Source of the DNA: Bacilli bacterium | GTDB taxonomy: Bacteria > Bacillota_I > Bacilli_A > RFN20 > CAG-826 | Assembly (NCBI GenBank): GCA_017445245.1 | Contig: JAFSUM010000037.1 | Span: 1 to 64,000 of the forward strand | Length of the DNA stretch: 64,000 bases | Reading direction: 5' to 3' | Shown: in pieces, positions 39,506 through 48,322 of the stretch | Numbering within the stretch: the first letter of the stretch is position 1 | How the letters are laid out: each line of letters opens with the position of its first letter | Notes under the pieces: model-generated | What the model was told of the DNA's origin: nothing | Database searches by the model: none | What the model saw: only the letters and a program-made list of their open reading frames with translations | Translations under genes and position numbers: made by a program

Positions 39506-40345
39506 ATGAATTTTGTTGAGATAAGGCAGAAATTTGAAGAGGCTTTTCAAATATCTTTCAAGGCAGCGAAACATTCTGAGACAAGCTTTGAAATTGGGCC
39601 AGCTATCAATAATGGCTATTTATTCCGCTTGATCGTATCTTATGCGACGGAAGTACGTTTTACGATTAGATTCCAAGCCGAGTCGTTTGGTCTATCGGTA
39701 ATTAAGTCAATGGCTGGAGCTTCACTTAATCAAAGGGTCGTTAGCGCCAGCTATTTCGGCATGCTTGAGAAACAGGCGTGTTCCGTAAATATTGTTTTTG
39801 ACGGAATTAGCGGCGACGCAACCAATCCAACTCTTTGGCCAAACGAATGGAAATCTTTTTCATTGCAAGTTACGAAGAAATTAATCGCACCTTATCCAGG
39901 AAAAGATCATATTGAAGTTGCGTTCCCCTTCGCTTTAACAACAATGGCCGCTCTTCTAGCGCTTCTTCCTATGGAAGAAAGTGACTTGCCCAAAAAAGAA
40001 GATATCGAGGAAATCGGATCGCCAGAGCTAGAAGGAACAAAATATCAGGTTACGTTGAACAGATATGAACGAAGTGGCATAAACCGATCGCTTTGTTTGT
40101 TTATAAAAGGACATAAATGTGCAGTTTGTGGTATGGATTTCGGAAATGTGTATGGTCCCCTTGGCGAAGGTTATATTCAAGTCCACCACATTGTCCCCGT
40201 GTCGCAAATTGGGCCAGATTACAGAATCGATCCAGAGAAAGACTTAGTTCCTGTTTGTCCTAATTGCCACGCGATGTTGCATCGGAGAAATCCGCCACTA
40301 AGCGTGGAAGAACTGAAGGAGATTCTGGAAAAGAGGAAAAGATGA
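39506..40345 (+). CDS. HNH endonuclease with specific N-terminal domain
   Basis: A 279-residue protein. The N-terminal 170 residues are beta-rich and unfamiliar. The C-terminal HNH module has CAVCGMDF (205-212), HHIVPVSQIG (227-236), then DLVPVCPNCHAMLH (246-259): two zinc-binding CxxC pairs and the catalytic His motif, as in McrA-type nucleases. It is the only evident nuclease of the island, so it probably makes the cut. The stop overlaps the methyltransferase start (ATGA), fixing the stoichiometry of nuclease and methylase. Confidence 0.85.
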   Translation: MNFVEIRQKFEEAFQISFKAAKHSETSFEIGPAINNGYLFRLIVSYATEVRFTIRFQAESFGLSVIKSMAGASLNQRVVSASYFGMLEKQACSVNIVFDGISGDATNPTLWPNEWKSFSLQVTKKLIAPYPGKDHIEVAFPFALTTMAALLALLPMEESDLPKKEDIEEIGSPELEGTKYQVTLNRYERSGINRSLCLFIKGHKCAVCGMDFGNVYGPLGEGYIQVHHIVPVSQIGPDYRIDPEKDLVPVCPNCHAMLHRRNPPLSVEELKEILEKRKR

Positions 40346-41331
40346 AGAGGTTAAAGTTTATAGATTTATTTGCCGGAATCGGCGGAATAAGAATTGCTTT
40401 TGAAAACGTTGGCTGCACTTGTGTGTTTTCATCAGAACTAGATAAAAAGTGCCAAGAGACCTATTTCGCCAATTTCGGCGAAACCCCTGTTGGCGATATC
40501 CGGTCTGTTGAAGAAAAAGGAATACCTAATCACGATATTCTCGTCGGTGGGTTCCCGTGCCAGCCTTTTTCTATTGCCGGTATCTCGAAAAACAGAAGTT
40601 TAGGACGAGAAACGGGCTTTGAAGATGAAACGCGAGGTACTTTGTTCTTTGAAATCGTTCGAATTATAAAAGCGAAGAGACCAAAAGCCTTCTTGCTTGA
40701 GAACGTTAAGAACCTGAAAACAAACGATCATGGAAGAACTTTTGATATTATCCTGAGTTGTTTTAAGGAGCTTGGTTATTCCTGCGATTTTATGGTTTTG
40801 GATGGACAACATTATGTTCCCCAACATCGCGAAAGACTAATCATGGTTGGCTTCGATCAGCGACGCTACGGCGAAGATGTTTCTTTCTCGTTTGAAATGT
40901 CGTATCCGAAAAGGAAACCTGCACTTGCCGATATCTTGGAAGCGGAAGTCGCTGATAAATACACATTAACCGACCATCTTTGGGAGTACTTGCAAAATAG
41001 AAAGGCCGCTCAGAGAGCTAAAGGAAACGGATTTGGTTACAGCCTTAGTCCAGTTGACGGCATCTCGCATACGTTGTCTGCAAGATATGGGAAGGATGGG
41101 TCTGAGATACTCATTCCACAGGAAGGAAAAAATCCGAGGCGGTTAACGCCGCGCGAATGTGCTAGGCTTCAAGGCTTTCCGGATTCCTTCAAGATTGTCG
41201 TGGGCGATGCGAGCGCATATCACCAATTCGGAAATTCGGTGGTTGTCCCGCTTATTCAAGACGTTGCAAAGCAAATGCTTGCCAAACTGAAGCTGCTAGA
41301 AATCAAGGGTGGAAGCGATTCATCGAAGTAA
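40342..41331 (+). CDS. C5-cytosine DNA methyltransferase (Dcm family)
   Basis: A 329-residue enzyme that transfers methyl groups to C5 of cytosine. Motif I FIDLFAGIGGI (6-16), motif IV GGFPCQPFS with catalytic Cys73, motif VI ENV (120-122), motif VIII QHRERL (161-166) and the terminal HQFGNSVVVP are all intact. The ATG at 40342 overlaps the HNH stop. Presence with an EcoRII-N-type recognition protein makes a CCWGG-like target conceivable, but specificity cannot be read from the sequence. Its 3' end overlaps the convergent AIPR gene by 29 bp. Confidence 0.93.
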   Translation: MKRLKFIDLFAGIGGIRIAFENVGCTCVFSSELDKKCQETYFANFGETPVGDIRSVEEKGIPNHDILVGGFPCQPFSIAGISKNRSLGRETGFEDETRGTLFFEIVRIIKAKRPKAFLLENVKNLKTNDHGRTFDIILSCFKELGYSCDFMVLDGQHYVPQHRERLIMVGFDQRRYGEDVSFSFEMSYPKRKPALADILEAEVADKYTLTDHLWEYLQNRKAAQRAKGNGFGYSLSPVDGISHTLSARYGKDGSEILIPQEGKNPRRLTPRECARLQGFPDSFKIVVGDASAYHQFGNSVVVPLIQDVAKQMLAKLKLLEIKGGSDSSK

Positions 41332-43429
41332 TAACAATCGTTCCGCTTGAGACGTCGTCATATTTCTTAACGATCCCGGTGATTTCCTTACCGTGTTTTT
41401 CTATGAATTGCTGAGAAAGCTTTGTAAATGAAGCGAGCTCATGGTTGTTTCGCGGCGTCAATCGAACAATTTGGTTAATGGTCGAGTCCGACATGAAAGA
41501 CTGTTCTGACTTGCCCAGTTTCGACGCTTCCGTCTTGCGGTAGGATAGCAATTCTACCTTGAGTCCGGGACGATAATCGCTGACAAACCTTCTGTCTGCT
41601 ATTTGTTGCTCATCTCTACTGGGGCGATATAAAACGCTGCAATCGATTTTGTTCATGACCGAGGTCAATAGCGGAAAAGCGATCAACGAACGATAATAAT
41701 TTGAATCACGAACAAAATTAGCTGCAGAGCCGCCTTGAGATCCTTTATAACGCTGGTATGCATTGTGTCCTTCGATCAATAGTTCATATTCGATTGAGCA
41801 GAACAAACGGAACAATTCATCCCGCAAATCCGAGTATTCGTAATCCGCTTTAAGGATCCGGGAAAAGCCAACATCTCTTTGTTCGATAAAAAACTGGATC
41901 TTTGCATGATCGTCTTCGGATGCGCGGACACATGGAATAAGTTGCCTGTTGTAGAAAGATTTCGAAATCAACAAAATCGCACCGACTTGATATAGCATAG
42001 CTACTTTGGCCAATTCAGGGCGAACAGGATGATACTGGCCTTTCTTATTTTTGGGACTTATCCATTCTTGGTAAGCCGAGCGAAGCAGAATGAGATCGCG
42101 GTAGAAAAAACCGGATGTTTCCTGGAGAAAAATGGCTCTATAAATTTGTTCATTCGAGAATAGTTTGCTAACGGAGTTTCGAGCCACCGTTGGATTTTGG
42201 AAAATGCCTGCATAGACAAGTTGTGCAACCTCATCGTTTGTAGCGCTTTGCCATATTTGCGGGTAGCGAACCTTGTTAATCCTATCGCCTCTTTTGACCT
42301 GTAAAAAGATCCCATGATCAGCAAACAGAGCCTTTAGGTGTTTTTGCTCTGGCCTATTCGCTATCAAATCTTTTGGTTTTATGGGTTTCTGGCTATTGGA
42401 TGCCGCTGCTACTCCTTCTAAAAACTCCTCTGGGGTTTCGTCTTCAGCATGTCGTTCGCGAATGACCTTACACAAGACAGCAAAATCATGGGTAAAATCC
42501 GAATTACCAATGATGTTTGTCGTTTGACCGCCATTGACAATGGAGAAATTCTTAAGGTTAAGTTTGTTTCCTTCAATTGAATAGTCTGTACAGGTGATGA
42601 TAATTCCATTATTGAAGTACCAAAAATCATCTGGATGTTTTTTGATTGTCTCTTCGATAGCTGCATCGATTTTTAAAGACTTTACATAAAACCTAAGGTT
42701 GCTAGCGAACAGTCCTTTCGTTCCTTTGCTGCGATATAAATCTCTAAGCGACATTGCGGAGATGGAAGAGACGAATGATTTTTCCGGGCCGTGATAAGAG
42801 ATGTCTTTAGGGTCAAAAAGAACCAATGAGTCAGATTCAACGTATTTTTGTGGATCTTCAGCAGCGGAAATCTCTTCGATGATGTCATCACCACAGACTA
42901 TATCGATTGACCATGTCGAAAATGGAAGTTCGAGTTTGCCCATTTTTCGTCTTATTTCCGCTTTTCTTTCAGGCGATAATTCTACGTTAGTAACGATCTT
43001 GAAAGATACAACGTCTGTCTCTTGGATTTTCGCGCATGCCGAGATCTCGGACTTGGGACATGTAGATTGATCAGGGTTAACAAACTCTTGAACAATTTCA
43101 CGAGTCATCACGCTTAATGCTTCTATATCTATATCTGTTTTGTTCTTTAAATATAGAGGGCAGAGGACATCATATGTGGGCGGATCGTCATCAATGAAGA
43201 AAACAGCGCCGATGCGCGCTTTGTATTTTTCTTCCATAAATATAGACCGCTCCAAAGCTGATATATTTGCATCGTTGGCATTGATGTATCGGTAATAGCC
43301 TAAAACATACAACAATTTGATAGATGGCGAAGAAAACGGCGAGATAACTCCCGTCCCCAGATTCATTACTCGCTCGGCGATAGAATTGATGTAAAAATCG
43401 ATTGTAACTGGCATAGCTTTGCTGGCCAT
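41303..43429 (-). CDS. AIPR family protein
   Basis: A 708-residue protein with the AIPR signature: LFASNLRFYVKS (240-251), DFWYFNNGIIITC (268-280) and FSIVNGGQTTNII (295-307). AIPR proteins were named from abortive-infection phage resistance and recur with restriction-modification and MORC-type systems; the biochemistry is not established. It is convergent with the methyltransferase, overlapping by 29 bp. Start at 43429 or at 43414 (MPVTID) is undecided because no clear ribosome-binding site is seen. Confidence 0.85.
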   Translation of the reverse strand: MASKAMPVTIDFYINSIAERVMNLGTGVISPFSSPSIKLLYVLGYYRYINANDANISALERSIFMEEKYKARIGAVFFIDDDPPTYDVLCPLYLKNKTDIDIEALSVMTREIVQEFVNPDQSTCPKSEISACAKIQETDVVSFKIVTNVELSPERKAEIRRKMGKLELPFSTWSIDIVCGDDIIEEISAAEDPQKYVESDSLVLFDPKDISYHGPEKSFVSSISAMSLRDLYRSKGTKGLFASNLRFYVKSLKIDAAIEETIKKHPDDFWYFNNGIIITCTDYSIEGNKLNLKNFSIVNGGQTTNIIGNSDFTHDFAVLCKVIRERHAEDETPEEFLEGVAAASNSQKPIKPKDLIANRPEQKHLKALFADHGIFLQVKRGDRINKVRYPQIWQSATNDEVAQLVYAGIFQNPTVARNSVSKLFSNEQIYRAIFLQETSGFFYRDLILLRSAYQEWISPKNKKGQYHPVRPELAKVAMLYQVGAILLISKSFYNRQLIPCVRASEDDHAKIQFFIEQRDVGFSRILKADYEYSDLRDELFRLFCSIEYELLIEGHNAYQRYKGSQGGSAANFVRDSNYYRSLIAFPLLTSVMNKIDCSVLYRPSRDEQQIADRRFVSDYRPGLKVELLSYRKTEASKLGKSEQSFMSDSTINQIVRLTPRNNHELASFTKLSQQFIEKHGKEITGIVKKYDDVSSGTIVITSMNRFHP

Positions 43430-43816
43430 ATTTTACTAGCCTGTATTTATAGATCAATGGATTTGGCAGGAACAGCTAAAAGAATGACTAACGTTTTACG
43501 TTAGAATGGTCTGCGAAAATACCACTCTATCTGGCCCTAGGCAGCAATTCGAAGATTGGTTTCAGGGCGAAAAGCCGGAAACAATCGCGGCCACTAGAAG
43601 ACGCCCTTCTTGCTCGGAACCACCACTACAGGTAGCGTGAAAGAGTTTTGCATTACCTAGGACGAGAAACCGCTCGATCTGAAGAAATCAATCGGTATTA
43701 CTATATCTACCGACTTTATAACATTAACTCAGATTAACCAGTGTTTTACTTTATGAAGGTCGATCCTGCGAATTTCTTTTGGCTTAAGCCCTTCGTTTGG
43801 CTTGCAGCGTCCACTA
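43430..43816. other. Intergenic region, no gene seen
   Basis: 387 bp between the AIPR start and the end of the next minus-strand gene. It should contain the AIPR promoter. I find no open frame above 25 codons with a ribosome-binding site, no long hairpin and no att-like repeat. Confidence 0.4.
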
Positions 43817-44272
43817 TTAGCCAAGGTTGTCTAGCGGATAAGGCTTCGGCCATCCTTCCGGCACTACTTTCGCAATCCTGCGGAGGGCTGCGATCATCTT
43901 CTTTGTCGCGGTGATCCTCGGGTGCCCGCTTAGGCGAACCGTCTTGTTGATTTCTGGATGCATGACACTGAATAGTTCGATTTCGTAATGGGTTTTCTCC
44001 CAGTCCTTAGGGATATCGGATTCTGGGAATTCGAGCACTTCGAATTCGGCGGCAATCGCATGCCAAATGTCAAACCAGACCGAGGTTTGCATCGCAACTC
44101 GATATTCTTCATCCATTACCAGGACGTTGTAGTAATGCTTCTTAAAATCAAAACCGCGCCCGTCGATGCGAAACTCTTCCCAGTATTCTTCAACTTTTCC
44201 GGGTTTTTTTACGGTAGCATCGATGTGGATTGATTTGATCTTCAGATCGTTAAAAGCAATCTTTCTTTTCAT
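43817..44272 (-). CDS. Uncharacterised 151-aa protein
   Basis: Unknown family (MKRKIAFNDLKIKSIHIDAT). Beta-rich N-terminal half, then a helix-rich end with RITATKKMIAALRRIAKVVP. It has no signal peptide. TTACAAT lies about 9 nt upstream of the ATG and no Shine-Dalgarno sequence is visible, so the mRNA may be nearly leaderless. It is the last gene before the right attachment region and is element cargo by position. Confidence 0.6.
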   Translation of the reverse strand: MKRKIAFNDLKIKSIHIDATVKKPGKVEEYWEEFRIDGRGFDFKKHYYNVLVMDEEYRVAMQTSVWFDIWHAIAAEFEVLEFPESDIPKDWEKTHYEIELFSVMHPEINKTVRLSGHPRITATKKMIAALRRIAKVVPEGWPKPYPLDNLG

Positions 44273-44486
44273 CTTGGCAATATTGTAATTGGCAAAAGGG
44301 TCACCATAAAGGATTAAAGAATAGATTGACAGTTTTTTAATCGTTTTTCTTGTTTCATATAATTGGTGGAATTTATCGGATTCCGAATGAAATGTTCAAT
44401 TACAAAACCTGTTAAGTCCAAAATGGTGGAAAATTTTGAAATCAAGTTGTTATCGATGTTTTTACGCGAACTGATTTTGTAATATT

Positions 44487-44504
44487 TTTACTACGATTTT
44501 ACTA
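44487..44504. repeat. Arm-type repeats at element right end
   Basis: TTTACTAC (44487-44494) and TTTACTA (44498-44504) repeat the motif found at 9947-9964 and 975-992. The run AAACGGCATTTTTT follows here and in the 975 relic. Probable integrase arm sites. The remaining part of 44273-44584 has no gene. Confidence 0.55.
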
Positions 44505-44533
44505 AAAACGGCATTTTTTTATCGGCCGAAAAA

Positions 44534-44571
44534 TCAAAAAAGTTCCGATGCCATCGAAGGAATCGGAACTT
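44534..44571 (-). terminator. Terminator of the tRNA-Ala/tRNA-Met transcript
   Basis: AAGTTCCGAT (44540-44549) pairs with ATCGGAACTT (44562-44571); on the minus strand the stem is followed by TTTTTTGATTTTT. It lies 13 bp beyond the tRNA-Met end. Since it belongs to the element's right end, each integration supplies a new terminator to the tRNA unit. Confidence 0.8.
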
Positions 44572-44584
44572 TTGTTGACAAATC

Positions 44585-44601
44585 TGGTGGCTGAGGGGGG
44601 A
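44585..44601. other. attR core within the tRNA-Met 3' end
   Basis: TGGTGGCTGAGGGGGGA is shared with 9825-9841. It spans CCA, discriminator, acceptor 3' strand and the start of the T arm of tRNA-Met, so the tRNA remains intact here. Confidence 0.8.
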
Positions 44602-44661
44602 CTCGAACCCTCGACATACCGGGTATGAGCCGGTTGCTCTAACCAACTGGGCTACTCAGCC
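44585..44661 (-). tRNA. tRNA-Met (CAT)
   Basis: Acceptor stem GGCTGAG pairs with CTCAGCC, CCA is encoded, and the anticodon loop is GCTCATACC with CAT complementary to 44625-44627. T arm GGGTTCGAGTCCC is canonical. The G1-C72 pair argues against an initiator tRNA; an Ile-CAT identity cannot be wholly excluded. It is the integration target of the adjacent element. Confidence 0.92.
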
Positions 44662-44667
44662 ATTGAG

Positions 44668-44743
44668 TGGTGGAACTTATCGGGCTCGAACCGACGACCC
44701 CCTGCTTGCAAAGCAGGTGCTCTCCCAACTGAGCTAAAGTCCC
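44668..44743 (-). tRNA. tRNA-Ala (TGC)
   Basis: Acceptor GGGACTT pairs with AAGTTCC and contains the G3-U70 wobble recognised by alanyl-tRNA synthetase. The anticodon stem-loop CTGCTTTGCAAGCAG carries TGC, and CCA is encoded. It is 6 bp upstream of tRNA-Met on the same strand, so the two are cotranscribed. Confidence 0.95.
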
Positions 44744-44894
44744 AGCCGATTATTTCCGTTGGACCGCTTAAGCGGCGTGAGTAATTATAGCCACGGGTCA
44801 AGTGGTACGCAACAAGAATTTCGAGGGCTTTTTGAGGCATTGCCTAAGGCAACGCTACTCCTGAAGCGTCCATCCTTGCTACAATGGAAAAACG

Positions 44895-45764
44895 ATGAAA
44901 GACGTCTTGCCCAATCGCCGTTATACGAGCTTACGCAACCTCGTTATATTCTCCGCTATCGCCTTGGGCTATGTGGGAATTAGTATCGGCATCGCCCTGC
45001 TCCTATTCTTCCTAGGCGAAAAGGAAACCTATCCCCTTGGGGCGAACCTAGAGCAGCTCGCCCTGCAAATCGAACTCTATCACCTCGAAGAAGTCGCTGA
45101 AGGCGGCGATTACGCTTTTCTAATTAACGGGTCTTACCATTATTACCGGATCATCCCGATTTCCGAGCGCTTCTCCCATGCCCTATCCTCTTTCTTCTCG
45201 TTACGTTGGTCCGTGGCCACCTCGCAAGGGAATTTACCTTTGGTAGGTGTCTTTGCCACCGGGCTAAAGGGAACGTTGCTCGGATTACTCTCCCCGATGC
45301 TAGGATGTCTTCTCGCCTTCCCCTGCCGTTATCTAAAATTCGAAAAGATCGGGAAGGTCTTCTACCCTGTTCTCATCGCTATTTTGATCGCCTTGATCGT
45401 TCTAAGCGTCTTCTTTGCTCGCGCGATTTGGCTATCTTCCCTTTTGGTTGGTTTGGCCGCCTTTACGGGCATGAGCCGATTCGCCTTGGAAAAGGACTCG
45501 CTTTATGACTATCTAACCAAAGGCTTTCTCGCCATCGGCTTATGCTGGTTATGCTTTCATTTCGTCGGGTTCTTCTCTTCATCGGAAGATCCCTTGTATT
45601 GCCTTTCATCGTTATTGCGCCCCGCCTTTTCTGGCGGCGATAATCACACCTATGCCCTCGTTTTGTTCTTCTTGCTCGTTCTATCCGCCATCCCCTTTGT
45701 TCTCGGCTTTGGCTTGATGTTACGAAGAAAAAGGGACGACATTGAAGCCATCCCCGTAGAATAG
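44895..45764 (+). CDS. Multi-pass membrane protein, 289 aa
   Basis: Unknown family with about six hydrophobic segments: LVIFSAIALGYVGISIGIAL, PLVGVFATGLKGTLLGLL, YPVLIAILIALIVLSVFFAR, AIGLCWLCFHFVGFF, YALVLFFLLVLSAIPFVLGF. A soluble loop lies near residues 50-90. An extended -10 (TGCTACAAT, 44877-44885) lies 9 nt before the ATG and there is no Shine-Dalgarno sequence, so the mRNA may be nearly leaderless. It abuts the convergent SbcC-like gene with no gap. Confidence 0.7.
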   Translation: MKDVLPNRRYTSLRNLVIFSAIALGYVGISIGIALLLFFLGEKETYPLGANLEQLALQIELYHLEEVAEGGDYAFLINGSYHYYRIIPISERFSHALSSFFSLRWSVATSQGNLPLVGVFATGLKGTLLGLLSPMLGCLLAFPCRYLKFEKIGKVFYPVLIAILIALIVLSVFFARAIWLSSLLVGLAAFTGMSRFALEKDSLYDYLTKGFLAIGLCWLCFHFVGFFSSSEDPLYCLSSLLRPAFSGGDNHTYALVLFFLLVLSAIPFVLGFGLMLRRKRDDIEAIPVE

Positions 45765-48320
45765 TTAAATCTTCCGGTCTTTTCGGCAGGTGAAATAGAG
45801 TACCTGCCATTTTTCGATGAGCTTTGGCAAGGCCAAACGAAGCTTTTCCATATGCTCGTCATCAAGATGGACAAAGGGATCATCGAGAATCAAAAACGGC
45901 GTTTCCCCTTGGAACATATTCTCCGCGAGGGCCAGACGAAGGCAGGTAAGAACAAGCGTGCGCTCCCCGCTAGAAAGATGACCCTCGGGACGCTTCTTGC
46001 CACCTTCGGTAAAGGTTACGTTAAACTCGCGGTCGATATCGATACGCGCGCCTAGGACTTCTCCTAAGGGGCTCCCAAACCGATGGAAGGAGGAAAGAAT
46101 CGGGGCGAGGTATTTGGTGTCTAAAGCCTCCCTCGCTTCCTTAAGGTAATCCGAAGCCGCTTTGAGGATGCGGTATTCCTTCTCGGCCTTTTCTAGACGC
46201 TCAAGGAGTTCTTCTTTTTCCTGCCTTAACGCCTCAAGGTCTTCTAGGCGCGTTTCATCCTCTTGGATGGAACGAAGCAAAGGTTCAAGTTTGGCGCGAT
46301 TTTCTTCTAGGCGAGAAGAAATCGTTTCGGCGCTCTCTTCGTCTTCTTTCTCTTCTTCTAGAGGAAGATCCGGATGGTTCTCCTTAAAGGAGAGGAGACG
46401 CTTTTCCTTATCCGAAAGGTCCTTGGATAGACCTAAAAGTTTCAAACGGTATTCCTCGATTTCGGCGGTGGTTTCAAAAGGCCATTCGTAACGAACCCGA
46501 TGCTCATGAGACTTTTCGTCATAACGCTTCTTTCCTTCTAAATATGCCTTCTCCGCCTTCTCCGCTTCCGCCTTCTTGTTCCTTAAGGCTGAAAGGACGA
46601 GCATATCGGCTTTCAAGGCATCGAGAAGGGAAGTGTAATCTTCGCCATAGTAGCCATAGCCTTCAAAGAACGAGCTAAGGCGCTTCAAAGCTTCTTCTTT
46701 AGCGGTCTTATCCTCATTGGCTTTCTTCCTAGCGGCGAGGCGCTTTTCCTTTAAGGAAAGGTAAGAAGCGTAATGGGCTTTAAATAGAGCATAATTCGCT
46801 TCGACCCCTTCTTCCCTACGATACCCGTAAGGCGCGAGGAAGACCTCGATATTCGCGGAGAGCTCCTGCTGTTGCTTCTCTAGCTTCAAAAGCTCTGGAT
46901 TCTCTTTTTCGACCAGCACTTCCGTCTTCGTTAACGAAGCGACCTTGCTAAGCGTTAGGAAAACCCCTAGTCCGACTATGGCAACCCCAAGGATACATAA
47001 GACGATGCCGACGATCAGTTGGACAAAGCATAAGGCGATACCGGCCCCTAGTAACACGGCACCTAAACCAAACGCGCCGTAGGTTAGGCCCTTGGGACGG
47101 TTAGAAGAGACCATGGACTCTCGCGTTTCGCTAATTTGAACCGTCTTTGGAAGGGAAGCGATTTCCTTACCGAGTTCTTTATAACGGTTTAGTTCTGCTT
47201 CATAGGTTGCGATATCTTCCTCTTTGGGTTCGCGGTGCTCGAAGCGGGCAAGGAGACGTTCTTCCTCTTCGTTTATTTGTAGGGGAGCACTATTCTCGGA
47301 CAAGAAGCGATACTGGTTCGCTTCTTTTGCAATATGGGAGACCTCTTCTTCGCTTGGAAGACCTTTGCCGAAGCGCTTCTCCAGTTCATTGAGCTTTGTC
47401 TTTTCTTCCGAAAGAAGTGCCTTTGCCTCTTTGGCGGAGGAAAGAACACGAAGCGCATCGCTTAGCCCATTTAGTTCGGCAACTTCTTCTTTAGAAGGGA
47501 TACCCTTAGGATGAAGGGTGAGCTCCTCTTCATAGACCTTCTTGGCAAGGCGATATTCCTCTTCGTATCCGTAGAGGGTCTTCCTGTTTTCTTCTAGGCC
47601 ACTTCTAGCCAGGACGCTTTCTTTCTTGGCTTCATCAATGGCGATGGCTTCCCGGAGATCGTCTCTTCTAACATAACGGGGTGGCAACGAGGATTCGACG
47701 GTGAGAAGGTTTTTCACCGCGATTTCGATTTCGTTAAGCCGCGTTTTGGTCGCGTCCAGTACGCCCCCTGCCCCGCGCTGCTTTCGGTATTCCTTCGCGG
47801 CATCGCTTAGTTTCGTTTCAGCCGCGTCGAAACTTACGAGATCGCTCGTATCATCGATATCCCCATGTAATTTGGAGGCGATGGTGCCCGTCGAGGAAAC
47901 GGTAAGGTCCTCGCTATCGAGGAGGAGGGTCTTGCGGAAGGATTCTTCGTCTAACCCGAGCAAGGTGAGCCCGGGGTTTGGCATATCAACCAGTTTCTTG
48001 TCCTCGTAGACCTTTAACGTATCCGCGGCTTCGCTTTTCGGATCGAAGGAACGTTCGATCGCGTAGGTCTTTCCTTGGTGAGACAAAGATAACGTGCCGC
48101 CATAATCGCCACCCCCAAAGGGCAGATAACGCCTTCTGGCAGGAAAACCTTTTGATGTCTTCCTTGCCGTACCCATGCCATAGAGCATGGCCAATAAGAA
48201 CGCGACTAAAGTCGATTTGCCGTATCCGTTATTCTCGCAAAAGCAGGAAAGGGATTCGAAAGTAAAATCGGCATTCTGGAATTTGCCAAAGGCGATGAGA
48301 TGAGCGGAAAGTAGTTTCAT
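45765..48320 (-). CDS. SbcC/YhaN-like SMC-type ATPase
   Basis: An 851-residue Rad50-like protein: Walker A in ENNGYGKSTL (29-38), long coiled-coil arms, a short hydrophobic insertion near residues 410-450 (TYGAFGLGAVLLGAGIALCF and VGIVLCILGVAIVGLG), then the signature LSSGERTLVLTCLRLALAE and Walker B FLILDDPFVHLDDEHM. The FGKFQNADFTF opening and the membrane-like hinge are typical of YhaN proteins. It forms a nuclease complex with the SbcD/YhaO-like product two bases upstream. Gln/zinc-hook CxxC is absent. Confidence 0.85.
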   Translation of the reverse strand: MKLLSAHLIAFGKFQNADFTFESLSCFCENNGYGKSTLVAFLLAMLYGMGTARKTSKGFPARRRYLPFGGGDYGGTLSLSHQGKTYAIERSFDPKSEAADTLKVYEDKKLVDMPNPGLTLLGLDEESFRKTLLLDSEDLTVSSTGTIASKLHGDIDDTSDLVSFDAAETKLSDAAKEYRKQRGAGGVLDATKTRLNEIEIAVKNLLTVESSLPPRYVRRDDLREAIAIDEAKKESVLARSGLEENRKTLYGYEEEYRLAKKVYEEELTLHPKGIPSKEEVAELNGLSDALRVLSSAKEAKALLSEEKTKLNELEKRFGKGLPSEEEVSHIAKEANQYRFLSENSAPLQINEEEERLLARFEHREPKEEDIATYEAELNRYKELGKEIASLPKTVQISETRESMVSSNRPKGLTYGAFGLGAVLLGAGIALCFVQLIVGIVLCILGVAIVGLGVFLTLSKVASLTKTEVLVEKENPELLKLEKQQQELSANIEVFLAPYGYRREEGVEANYALFKAHYASYLSLKEKRLAARKKANEDKTAKEEALKRLSSFFEGYGYYGEDYTSLLDALKADMLVLSALRNKKAEAEKAEKAYLEGKKRYDEKSHEHRVRYEWPFETTAEIEEYRLKLLGLSKDLSDKEKRLLSFKENHPDLPLEEEKEDEESAETISSRLEENRAKLEPLLRSIQEDETRLEDLEALRQEKEELLERLEKAEKEYRILKAASDYLKEAREALDTKYLAPILSSFHRFGSPLGEVLGARIDIDREFNVTFTEGGKKRPEGHLSSGERTLVLTCLRLALAENMFQGETPFLILDDPFVHLDDEHMEKLRLALPKLIEKWQVLYFTCRKDRKI

Positions 48321-48322
48321 GT

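Noticed and set aside
35586-41331. DISARM or BREX system
   Set aside because: The helicase is SNF2-type, but no DUF1998 (DrmB), PLD (DrmC), PglZ, BrxC or BrxL homologue is present; the GHKL/EcoRII-N/HNH/AIPR set fits MORC-type restriction better.
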